A stretch of DNA of 17,500 bases from Glandiceps talaboti (lineage: Eukaryota > Hemichordata > Enteropneusta > Spengelidae), in contig NC_135567.1 of assembly GCF_964340395.1 (NCBI RefSeq), positions 6,532,399 to 6,549,898 of the forward strand, read 5' to 3'. The translations under genes and the position numbers were made by a program. Each line of letters begins with the position of its first letter. The first letter of the stretch is position 1. The notes below the pieces were generated by a model, which worked only from the letters and a program-made list of their open reading frames with translations, ran no database searches and was not told where the DNA came from. This document shows positions 1 to 9,085 of the stretch, in pieces.

Positions 1-406
1 ATAAATAAATAAAAATAAACAGAAAAACCTGAATAAATATACATGGGATTCTAAATGCCAATTGTCTTCAATTCACCAACATTCTGAGCCGTGTAGCTAT
101 TACGGATAACTATCAATAAACATATGTGTATGTATATACCGGTCTCTGAATGAGAGAATATAGGATATGTTTCTATATATACCATCTATATGTTGTTAGT
201 ATAAATAGGATATATAGAAACAAATAGTCTATTATTTCAATAGTATACAGACATGTATATACATATAGACATGTTTATAGACAGTTATCCATGAGTTTAA
301 AATGATCTTTCATTTAACCATGCATAGTAATTTATTTTTTCTTTATTTATTTACTTGTTTGTTTGTTTGTTCGTTTGATTGCTACACAGTTCCTGTGCTC
401 CCTGTG
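1..406. mobile_element. Foldback/MITE-like hairpin element, left end cut by window
   Basis: This is the copy-1 version of the palindromic element described at 8661-9085. The inner arms are visible here: ggataactatcaataaacat near 104-123 pairs imperfectly with the reverse complement of tttatagacagttatcc near 274-290. A smaller nested pair is formed by gtttctatatatacc and ggatatatagaaac. The right terminal arm, ending in gttcctgtgctccctgtg at 406, is present, but its left partner would lie before base 1. No reading frame for a transposase is seen, so if it is mobile it is non-autonomous. Confidence 0.6.
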
Positions 407-807
407 CACATACATGAAGTAGTGGGTTCTTGCCTGTGTCATTAATAATTTCAGTACTAAACTGATAATTTACTAAAACCCCAATTTGTTCTTGTTTTAT
501 AACATACACATATATTTAATTTTGTTCTTCACATTTTTGCTCTGGCATTTTTTAATAAGACTGTTGATATTACATTGCACCAGGCCTTGATATCATTGAG
601 TTGAGCCCAAAATGTTGACCAATGCTTGAATTTCATGGTATTTTACTAGCCTATACTTTAGTTTACTATTAAGTTAAATGGAAATACTCAACTGACATTT
701 TCCTATGCCATTAAAACAGATTCACATTTATTGAGCAGATTGGGTTGAAATTTAATGGGAACATTCATAGTACATGATTATCCCATCAGTGATATGCAAA
801 TTACAGG
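1..807 (+). repeat. Copy 1 of a long direct duplication (second copy about 8690-9546)
   Basis: The sequence from the window start to about 807 reappears, nearly base for base, at about 8690-9546, offset by roughly 8675 bases. Shared landmarks are the stretch reading ttcaatagtatacagacatg, a TTTG microsatellite, the phrase aagtagtgggttcttgcctg, and the run up to gatatgcaaattacagg. Copy 1 has about 25 to 40 extra bases near 57-103 that copy 2 lacks, and it lacks a 57-base insertion present in copy 2. Homology stops abruptly after ttacagg, inside a dispersed repeat. The left boundary is outside the window. No coding sequence is visible in it. Confidence 0.9.
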
Positions 808-1436
808 TTGTTGCTAAGGGTGTGGTCATGGTTGCCAGGGCCAATTTTGTCAAATTGTTTTGAAGAAAATCTGCAGAATAACACTTCAGAGACATCGCAC
901 CAAGTTTCAGACTCATTGGGCAAGTACTTTTTGAGATATAAGTTTTTGACCAAAAATGAACATTTTTACACCTAATTTGCATATCACTCATGGAATCATT
1001 GCATGCTTGATATTTCTTCGTCCATACATCCCTAGATGCATTCCAGTTAAATTTCAGCCCAATCTGCTCAGTGGTTTTGGAATTATAGAATTTTGACCAA
1101 AAAGACACATTTCAGCCCTAATTTGCATATCACTGATGGGACCAGCATATCATGAACAATTGTTAGTAAAAACACCCTGAAGAATGTTTCAACTAAATTT
1201 CAGCCCAATCTGCCCTGTAGTTTTTGAGTTTAAGTTTTCTGACCAAAAACCACATTTTATTACTTACAAACTGGTGGTAAGATCGTTTTAATTTGATCAA
1301 TTTCCCAACTAGACACCCAAGGTAATGAACCCACCTAATATCATGGCAATCGGTTCAGCGGTTTTTGACTTTAAGTCGTTTACACACACACACACACACA
1401 TACACACACACAGACAGACAGACAGACAGACAGGCG

Positions 1437-1499
<63 letters not shown>

Positions 1500-1535
1500 G
1501 CCAGATGAACCTCAGTTCAGATGTGCTAATAAAAT
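725..1535 (+). mobile_element. Composite non-autonomous repeat with about 146-bp tandem core
   Basis: The core is a degenerate tandem repeat. The phrase aaatttcagcccaatctg and its variants align at 905, 1052, 1198 and 1339, giving spacings of 147, 146 and 141 bases. Each unit also carries a form of taatttgcatatcactgatg. The 725-808 end carries the same two phrases in reverse orientation, giving a partly inverted layout. The core is followed by a (CA)n/(CAGA)n microsatellite and then a terminus ending gttcagatgtgctaataaaa. A related element at 12230-12791 has the same order and the same terminus. A tandem core plus a GTCT-type microsatellite recalls Helentron-associated (DINE-1/HINE, pearl-like) elements. 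That class assignment is inference; the shared structure is directly visible. Confidence 0.65.
1382..1499. repeat. (CA)n then (CAGA)n microsatellite
   Basis: About 30 bases of CA dinucleotide repeat run into about 90 bases of CAGA tetranucleotide repeat, with one interruption (aggcgg) near 1432. It sits inside the composite repeat, between the tandem core and the conserved terminus. The long open frames over it on both strands result only from its low complexity. Confidence 0.97.
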
Positions 1536-2409
1536 CATATGCAGGTCTCTCATGTTTATTTCTCATCGGACCCAAAGGCCAAAATGCACAGAGAGATTTT
1601 CTCACTAAGTGCCACATGGGAAAAGTCAGGCTAAAAAAAATTCATACAGTTTGATTCAAGTGTCTGTAGGCTAAACAATTAAGAAATATTATTCAGTCAG
1701 TGTGCTGTGACCAAAATATGTCCCTACACATCTCAGACATAATTTAATTATACATACTTATGAAGTCATGTGTGAATCTGAAATTTGACACACACAAAAG
1801 AGTAAACAGAAATACCACTGAGTATGACTGTGTACCATGTTATATGTACATGTACATGTCAAATACACATCTGTATGGACAACACTATAAGTCGGTAAAT
1901 TATGATTGGATGGCATGGCTCACACATATTTTGGCTACCATGGTTACAAGATTAGACAGTAATTAGAGTCAATTTTAGACTAAATAACTGTTTATATACA
2001 TATACTAAAACCTGGGCTGAACCATAGGGCTGCACAGAGCAATGAGCCAGGCTCTGTGGTTGGATTCATGGGCTGGGCTGCTGGGATGGGCACCTGGACT
2101 CTTGAAAAATGAAACTGAAATACTGTCAATAAAATGGACCTTACACTACTGTAAAAGTTATTTTCTTTTTGTCTGCTATTCCTTGAAGCACTGATACAAA
2201 TATTGAAGTCAAATTAGGGAATACTCACTATTTATTAGGGGGCATTTCTCATAACACTTTTTGTTTCCTATATAAGGGAATGACCATATTGATGGAGAGG
2301 ATACAATAATCAGGGCTAAAATTTGGAAAAAAATTGCCCAGCTTGAAGTACAAATTTTGGCAGTATATTTGGATAGTGTAACATCTACAGATAGGCCTTC
2401 AGAAAACTG
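1536..2409. other. AT-rich spacer, no gene seen
   Basis: I find no convincing coding region here. The longest plus-strand open frame is 68 codons (1760-1966), has no recognisable motif and runs through simple sequence. A 14-base palindrome of alternating ATGTAC lies near 1845-1858. A small inverted repeat, cacagagc and gctctgtg with a 10-base loop, lies near 2034-2060. Neither has an assigned role. Confidence 0.6.
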
Positions 2410-3240
2410 ATGTTGCCCCTCTGGATTCTCTTGTGCAAACTCACTATACTTCTATCAGATATGACTGGTAAAGCTGTAAGTCAGTCAGAATATAGCCAAA
2501 CATACATTCTTTCCAAAAAACATGAAAAAGTATATATGAAGTTGCTTTATACCCTAGCAACAAAACTGTTACCAAGACAACTGCTGTCAATATCCCCAAC
2601 TACACCAAAGGTGTTAATATACTAAATGTGAAAGTGCTATTGATATGATGTAAATGTTTGTATATAATGTTTTGGGGACAACCAATTCACTGATTACATG
2701 ATTATTTCGATCCAAGGTCAAGGTCATTGTCAAAAAAATCAAGGTCATCTTAATTTTTTGCAATTATTAAAACACTGTCGGAATCTTTTCTATTGCTAAC
2801 ATCAGACATGAAATTTACAGATGAAAATCGCTCAGAAAATAGCGAATTATATAGTTTTTTTTAGAAAAATAAAGCAAAGGCATATGCGGAGTTGTTTTTA
2901 TTATAAACTTCTGTTACCAAGACAACTGGTATCGGGATCACCAAAATGTAAAATTACTGAATATCACAGGGTCACGAAGTGCCACAGATATGATGCAAGT
3001 GTCTATATATTAGTTTTAGAGGACGGGCAACTCACTTATCACCTGATCTTTTCGATCCAAGGTCAAGGTCATAGTCTAATTACAAGGTCACCTCAATTTT
3101 CCACTTTTATCGAAACACCCACATTAGTTTTTTGCTATAAACTACTGCAGACTTGACCTGTAAGGCCGCAAATCAGATTGCAAATTATATAGTCTGTCAT
3201 AAATATTGTAGCAAAGGTATATTTAGGGTTAACTTACTAT
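2410..3240 (+). repeat. Diverged tandem repeats of about 345 bp with AGGTCA motifs
   Basis: Two long copies and one truncated copy lie head to tail. The phrase gttaccaagacaactg occurs at 2568 and 2913, and tccaaggtcaaggtcat at 2711 and 3056, each 345 bases apart. The shorter phrase agcaaagg with its surroundings recurs near 2873 and 3210, which starts a third copy. A further piece, atatgatgcaagtgtctgta with the following aactcactgat, reappears beyond the minisatellite at 7388-7460. Copies are clearly diverged, so the family is old. Open frames of 71 and 111 codons fall inside it, but they are not conserved between copies and are not reported as genes. Confidence 0.75.
2714..2726 (+). promoter_or_regulatory. 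AGGTCA direct repeat (nuclear-receptor-like motif)
   Basis: The bases AAGGTCAAGGTCA form two AGGTCA half-sites with no spacer and contain TCAAGGTCA, the extended monomer site of SF-1/ERR-type receptors. The same string recurs at the equivalent position of the next repeat copy (about 3058-3070), and single AAGGTCA copies lie nearby at 2741 and about 3083. Binding is not shown; the motif may simply belong to the repeat consensus. Confidence 0.35.
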
Positions 3241-3496
3241 GGGATAAGGGAACTGGCACCTTACAACCAAGTACTAAACTAAGACAGCTACTCATACTTT
3301 ATTGACATCTAACACACAAAAACGTTCAACATTCATTACATATTGCCTCGAATTTGATATTGACCTTCATTTGATTGGTAAATTAGGATGATATAGGATT
3401 GGTTAGCAAACTAGTAAACATTTTTTTTAACTTAAGATTAACTAATTTGACTTAACTTTATTCTTTATGAAGATTACAGTCAAGATCCCAAATTGG
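3241..3496. other. Unassigned flank left of the minisatellite
   Basis: This AT-rich stretch holds no recognised gene or repeat. It separates the truncated third 345-bp repeat copy from the first minisatellite unit. The ATG at 3467 that opens the longest frame in the window lies here, 30 bases before the array. Confidence 0.5.
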
Positions 3497-4363
3497 ATTC
3501 AAGCTCAGTGTATATTCAAGTTCAGAGTATATTCAAGCTCAGTGTATATTCAAGCTCAGAGTATATTCAAGCTCAGAGTATATTCAAGCTCAGAGTATAT
3601 TCAAGCTCAGTGTATATTCAAGCTCAGTGTATATTCAAGCTCAGTGTATATTCAAGCTCAGTGTATATTCAAGCTCAGTGTATATTCAAGCTCAGTGTAT
3701 ATTCAAGCTCAGTGTATATTCAAGCTCAGAGTATATTCAAGCTCAGAGTATATTCAAGCTCAGTGTATATTCAAGCTCAGTATATATTCAAGCTCAGTGT
3801 ATATTCAAGCTCAGTGTATATTCAAGCTCAGAGTATATTCAAGCTCAGTGTATATTCAAGCTCAGTGTATATTCAAGCTCAGTGTATATTCAAGCTCAGA
3901 GTATATTCAAGCTCAGTGTATATTCAAGCTCAGTGTATATTCAAGCTCAGTGTATATTCAAGCTCAGTGTATATTCAAGCTCAGAGTATATTCAAGCTCA
4001 GTGTATATTCAAGCTCAGTGTATATTCAAGCTCAGAGTATATTCAAGCTCAGAGTATATTCAAGCTCAGTGTATATTCAAGCTCAGTGTATATTCAAACT
4101 CAGTGTATATTCAAGCTCAGAGTATATTCAAGCTCAGAGTATATTCAAGCTCAGAGTATATTCAAGCTCAGAGTATATTCAAGCTCAGTGTATATTCAAG
4201 CTCAGTGTATATTCAAGCTCAGAGTATATTCAAGCTGAGTGTATATTCAAGCTCAGTGTATATTCAAGCTCAGAGTATATTCAAGCTCAGTGTATATTCA
4301 AGCTCAGAGTATATTCAAGCTCAGTGTATATTCAAGCTCAGTGTATATTCAAGCTCAGTGTAT

Positions 4364-5655
4364 ATTCAAGCTCAGTGTATATTCAAGCTCAGAGTATATT
4401 CAAGCTCAGTGTATATTCAAGCTCAGTGTATATTCAAGCTCAGTGTATATTCAAGCTCAGAGTATATTCAAGCTCAGTGTATATTCAAGCTCAGTGTATA
4501 TTCAAGCTCAGTGTATATTCAAGCTCAGTGTATATTCAAGCTCAGTGTATATTCAAGCTCAGAGTATATTCAAGCTCAGTGTATATTCAAGCTCAGTGTA
4601 TATTCAAGCTCAGTGTATATTCAAGCTCAGTGTATATTCAAGCTCAGTGTATATTCAAGCTCAGAGTATATTCAAGCTCAGTGTATATTCAAGCTCAGTG
4701 TATATTCAAGCTCAGAGTATATTCAAGCTCAGAGTATATTCAAGCTCAGTGTATTTTCAAGCTCAGTGTATATTCAAGCTCAGAGTATATTCAAGCTCAG
4801 AGTATATTCAAGCTCAGAGTATATTCAAGCTCAGTGTATATTCAAGCTCAATGTATATTCAAGCTCAGAGTATATTCAAGCTCAGAGTATATTCAAGCTC
4901 AGTGTATATTCAAGCTCAGTGTATATTCAAGCTCAGTGTATATTCAAGCTCAGAGTATATTCAAGCTCAGTGTATATTCAAGCTCAGTGTATATTCAAGC
5001 TCAGTGTATATTCAAGCTCAGTGTATATTCAAGCTCAGAGTATATTCAAGCTCAGAGTATATTCAAGCTCAGTGTATATTCAAGCTCAGTGTATATTCAA
5101 GCTCAGTGTATATTCAAGCTCAGAGTATATTCAAGCTCAGTGTATATTCAAGCTCAGAGTATATTCAAGCTCAGAGTATATTCAAGCTCAGTGTATATTC
5201 AAGCTCAGTGTATATTCAAGCTCAGTGTATATTCAAGCTCAGAGTATATTCAAGCTCAGAGTATATTCAAGCTCAGAGTATATTCAAGCTCAGAGTATAT
5301 TCAAGCTCAGAGTATATTCAAGCTCAGAGTATATTCAAGCTCAGTGTATATTCAAGCTCAGAGTATATTCAAGCTCAGTGTATATTCAAACTCAGTGTAT
5401 ATTCAAGCTCAGTATATATTCAAGCTCAGTGTATATTCAAGCTCAGTGTATATTCAAGCTCAGAGTATATTCAAGCTCAGAGTATATTCAAGCTCAGTGT
5501 ATATTCAAGCTCAGTGTATATTCAAGCTCAGTGTATATTCAAGCTCAGAGTATATTCAAGCTCAGAGTATATTCAAGCTCAGTGTATATTCAAGCTCAGA
5601 GTATATTCAAGCTCAGTGTATATTCAAGCTCAGAGTATATTCAAGCTCAGAGTAT
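4364..5655 (+). repeat. Minisatellite block duplication, copy 1 (units 52-127)
   Basis: When units are written as T or A at position 13, units 52-103 match units 128-179 in every position, apart from a private substitution in unit 80. The position-1 substitution shared by units 75 and 151 supports the same 76-unit (1292-base) shift. A run of six A-type units (103-108) then corresponds to eight in copy 2. The marker pair in units 112 and 113 recurs at 190 and 191. Confidence 0.85.
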
Positions 5656-7015
5656 ATTCAAGCTCAGTGTATATTCAAGCTCAGAGTATATTCAAGCTCA
5701 GTGTATATTCAAGCTCAGTGTATATTCAAGCTCAGTGTATATTCAAGCTCAGAGTATATTCAAGCTCAGTGTATATTCAAGCTCAGTGTATATTCAAGCT
5801 CAGTGTATATTCAAGCTCAGTGTATATTCAAGCTCAGTGTATATTCAAGCTCAGAGTATATTCAAGCTCAGTGTATATTCAAGCTCAGTGTATATTCAAG
5901 CTCAGTGTATATTCAAGCTCAGTGTATATTCAAGCTCAGTGTATATTCAAGCTCAGAGTATATTCAAGCTCAGTGTATATTCAAGCTCAGTGTATATTCA
6001 AGCTCAGAGTATATTCAAGCTCAGAGTATATTCAAGCTCAGTGTATTTTCAAGCTCAGTGTATATTCAAGCTCAGAGTATATTCAAGCTCAGAGTATATT
6101 CAAGCTCAGAGTATATTCAAGCTCAGTGTATATTCAAGCTCAGTGTATATTCAAGCTCAGAGTATATTCAAGCTCAGAGTATATTCAAGCTCAGTGTATA
6201 TTCAAGCTCAGTGTATATTCAAGCTCAGTGTATATTCAAGCTCAGAGTATATTCAAGCTCAGTGTATATTCAAGCTCAGTGTATATTCAAGCTCAGTGTA
6301 TATTCAAGCTCAGTGTATATTCAAGCTCAGAGTATATTCAAGCTCAGAGTATATTCAAGCTCAGTGTATATTCAAGCTCAGTGTATATTCAAGCTCAGTG
6401 TATATTCAAGCTCAGAGTATATTCAAGCTCAGTGTATATTCAAGCTCAGAGTATATTCAAGCTCAGAGTATATTCAAGCTCAGTGTATATTCAAGCTCAG
6501 TGTATATTCAAGCTCAGTGTATATTCAAGCTCAGAGTATATTCAAGCTCAGAGTATATTCAAGCTCAGAGTATATTCAAGCTCAGAGTATATTCAAGCTC
6601 AGAGTATATTCAAGCTCAGAGTATATTCAAGCTCAGAGTATATTCAAGCTCAGAGTATATTCAAGCTCAGTGTATATTCAAGCTCAGAGTATATTCAAGC
6701 TCAGTGTATATTCAAACTCAGTGTATATTCAAGCTCAGTATATATTCAAGCTTAGTGTATATTCAAGCTCAGTGTATATTCAAGCTCAGTGTATATTCAA
6801 GCTCAGAGTATATTCAAGCTCAGAGTATATTCAAGCTCAGAGTATATTCAAGCTCAGTGTATATTCAAGCTCAGTGTATATTCAAGCTCAGTGTATATTC
6901 AAGCTCAGAGTATATTCAAGCTCAGAGTATATTCAAGCTCAGTGTATATTCAAGCTCAGAGTATATTCAAGCTCAGTGTATATTCAAGCTCAGAGTATAT
7001 TCAAGCTCAGAGTAT
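5656..7015 (+). repeat. Minisatellite block duplication, copy 2 (units 128-207)
   Basis: This block starts exactly where copy 1 ends and repeats its T/A order. It is four units longer: two extra A-type units in the run at 179-186, and one T-type plus one A-type unit just after the marker pair at 190-191. Similarity ends after unit 207. Unit 192 carries a private substitution (cttag) that creates a stop in one plus frame at 6753-6755. Confidence 0.85.
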
Positions 7016-7066
7016 ATTCAAGCTCAGTGTATATTCAAGCTCAGTGTATATTCAAGCTCAGAGTAT

Positions 7067-7287
7067 ATTCAAGCTCTGTGTATATTCAAGCTCAGTGTAT
7101 ATTCAAGCTCAGAGTATATTCAAGCTCAGTGTATATTCAAGCTCAGTGTATATTCAAGCTCTGTGTATATTCAAGCTCAGTGTATATTCAAGCTCAGAGT
7201 ATATTCAAGCTCAGTGTATATTCAAGCTCAGAGTATATTCAAGCTCTGTGTATATTCAAGCTCAGTGTATATTCAAGCTCAATGTAT
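7067..7287 (+). repeat. Five-unit higher-order pattern at the right edge of the array
   Basis: The variant ctctgtg (position 11 changed from A to T) appears only in units 211, 216 and 221, exactly five units or 85 bases apart. The final unit carries another variant (caatg). Variants are therefore concentrated at the right edge of the array, with only one (unit 2) at the left edge. Confidence 0.75.
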
Positions 7288-7460
7288 ATTTCATTCCCGA
7301 TACTTACCAACAAAAGTTTGTAACCAGGACTAAAGTCGAGATACAGAATTATGCAAAAAACAAAAATGCTATATATCTAAATGTCTCAAAGCACTATAGA
7401 TATGATGCAAGTGTCTGTACATTTGTCTTAGTGGACTGGTAACTCACTGATACATATGTT
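7288..7460 (+). repeat. Partial copy of the 345-bp repeat right of the array
   Basis: The stretch agcactatagatatgatgc at about 7390, with the following aagtgtctgta and aactcactgat, matches 2975-3046 and 2630-2701 in the tandem repeats on the other side of the minisatellite. The minisatellite therefore appears to lie within, or to have split, this repeat cluster. Confidence 0.6.
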
Positions 7461-8660
7461 TTTAGATAACGGGTGGTCATATCGCATTTTGAGGTTTTAC
7501 ATACTGTTAAAGGATTATTGACAATGTTTCTCCTGTTGCTTCTAGATAGTATTTGTGATATAGATTATAGTCTATAAGGATGTTGTTTTCATAGTTTTTT
7601 TCTCATTACAGATATTTCAGACAGATTTTGTGTGAGAAATCATTAATCTTTCTGATTAGTCAATTTTTTTTTATTTTGTTGTGGATTTCTGTGTGATAAT
7701 TTGGATATTCATGGTAGAAATTAAGTTGAAATTGTCAGTATTTTCAAATTCCTTCGTATTCATCTTTCACATCGACAGTCTTGGCAAAGAAATACTGAAC
7801 ACCTCATAAAGAAAGCACAACAGTATCTTTATCTTATCAAACACCTACATTTAAGGACATTTCAAACGAGTCATAGTTGTAATTTAAAGCTTTTTTGAAA
7901 TTGTTTCATGTTAATCCTGATATTTTGTTAATCCTGATATTTTGTTAAACCTGTGATTTATGCATTGGTTTAGCCTGTGTTTTATTATCTATATACATTA
8001 TTTTATATAAAACAAAACTAATCTATCAGATCTATCCTGAAAATTGGGATAATATATAAAATCTGGCAATTACTTTAAAATCCAATATTCGTATAAAACT
8101 TGAACGTATTAATTATCTGGAAATAAGTCTACATGTTCTAGTTTTTTGGAAAACAGTTATTATCAGATGTCAAATGATATATTTTTATGCTAACTAAAGG
8201 CTAACTCACTTATCCGTACATTTTCGAATTGTTCATATTCAATTTGATTTTAGACTCAAAGAGAGTAACAATATTTTAATTACAGCATCTTTATCTGATT
8301 TTGTGATTTTTAACAGTAAATTTTGGAAAGGATTCTTGATGGATTGCTTTTAACTATGTACTGTAAATTAATCTTTTTTTCTTTTTTTTCCTTTGTTTTT
8401 GTGAAATGTTATTAGTTTATGAGCTGGTTCTTAAAATAAATCATTATTATTACTATTATTATCATTTATTATCATTAGTTACTATACTTACATTATAGTT
8501 ATTATCATAGTGGTGTTTAGAACAGACCAATGGTGTTTTTACTGTTGTTACGGAATACAGAACACTGACATGCTCATGTTACAATAACGTGTGTGGAGGT
8601 TTACCGTAAAGTGCTACTAAATGCCCAGCCCACTGCACTCATCTCAGCCCGGCATCATAT
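7461..8660. other. AT-rich spacer with simple repeats, no gene seen
   Basis: No open frame of note and no recognisable protein motif are present. A second, unrelated 17-base unit (ttaatcctgatattttg) is duplicated at 7911-7944 and followed by a partial third copy. A TTA/TTATCA-rich simple repeat runs from about 8437 to 8510. The rest is unique-looking sequence rich in T runs. Confidence 0.6.
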
Positions 8661-9085
8661 CACAGGGAGCCCAGGAATGTTGTTATAAACAAACAAACAA
8701 ATAAACAAACAAATAAATAAATGAATAAATAATAAACAGAAAAAACTAAATAAATATACATTGGATTCTAAAGTAATGGATAACTATCAATAAACATATA
8801 TGTATGTATATACACGTTCTCTGAATGAGAGAATATAGGATATGTTTCTATATATACCATCTATATGTTGTTAGTATAAATAGGATATATAGAAACAAAT
8901 AGTCTATTATTTCAATAGTATACAGACATGTATATACATATAGACATGTTTATAGACAGTTATCCATGAGTTTAAAATGATCTTTCATTTAACCATGCAT
9001 ATTAATTTATTTTTTCTTTATTTATTTACTTGTTTGTTTGTTTGTTTGTTCGCTTGATTGCAACACAGTTCCTGTGCTCCCTGTG
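8661..9085. mobile_element. Foldback/MITE-like long imperfect palindrome
   Basis: The left end cacagggagcccaggaatgt pairs with the reverse complement of the right end, ttcctgtgctccctgtg. Inside that, AAAC/AAAT simple repeat on the left faces TTTG/TTTA repeat on the right. Further in, ggataactatcaataaacat pairs with tttatagacagttatcc, and gtttctatatatacc pairs with ggatatatagaaac. The whole 425 bases could therefore fold as one long interrupted hairpin. No transposase is encoded and I could not identify a clear target-site duplication. It is duplicated at 1-406. Confidence 0.65.

Larger units (their letters stand above)
3497..7287 (+). repeat. 17-bp minisatellite, 223 units
   Basis: The unit is attcaagctcagTgtat, 17 bases. 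Counting by hand gives 223 consecutive units, and 223 x 17 equals the 3791-base span, so there is no net insertion or deletion. Position 13 is T in about 136 units and A in about 87. Only about 16 other substitutions are seen: position 8 in unit 2; position 14 in units 17, 113 and 191; position 7 in units 36, 112 and 190; position 10 in units 44 and 192; position 1 in units 75 and 151; position 12 in units 80 and 223; position 11 in units 211, 216 and 221. The consensus has no stop in any plus frame, so frames of 1288 and 1276 codons cross the array. All three frames encode the same 17-residue peptide in different phase. The minus strand is closed by TGA. I regard it as satellite DNA, not a gene. 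Confidence 0.98.

Noticed and set aside
812-842. RFX/X-box site in the ggtcatggttgccagggc motif
   Set aside because: The spacing and the second half-site do not fit the X-box consensus in most copies, so it is better explained as repeat consensus.
752-1108. 118-codon minus-strand frame as a gene
   Set aside because: It lies across the composite-repeat core units, which repeat within the frame at DNA level, and has no recognisable domain.
1309-1654. Opposed frames over the CAGA microsatellite
   Set aside because: Low-complexity translation of a tetranucleotide repeat; nothing beyond it resembles a protein.
2030-2065. tRNA-like or structured RNA
   Set aside because: Only one 8-bp stem is present; no cloverleaf arms or A/B box sequences are found.
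3497-7287. CRISPR array
   Set aside because: Units are directly adjacent with no spacers, are only 17 bases long, and the sequence is clearly animal.
3467-7333. 1288-codon open frame as a repeat-protein gene
   Set aside because: It is open only because the 17-bp unit lacks plus-strand stops; another frame is equally open, the main variant changes amino acids in every frame, and the flanks add no domain or signal.
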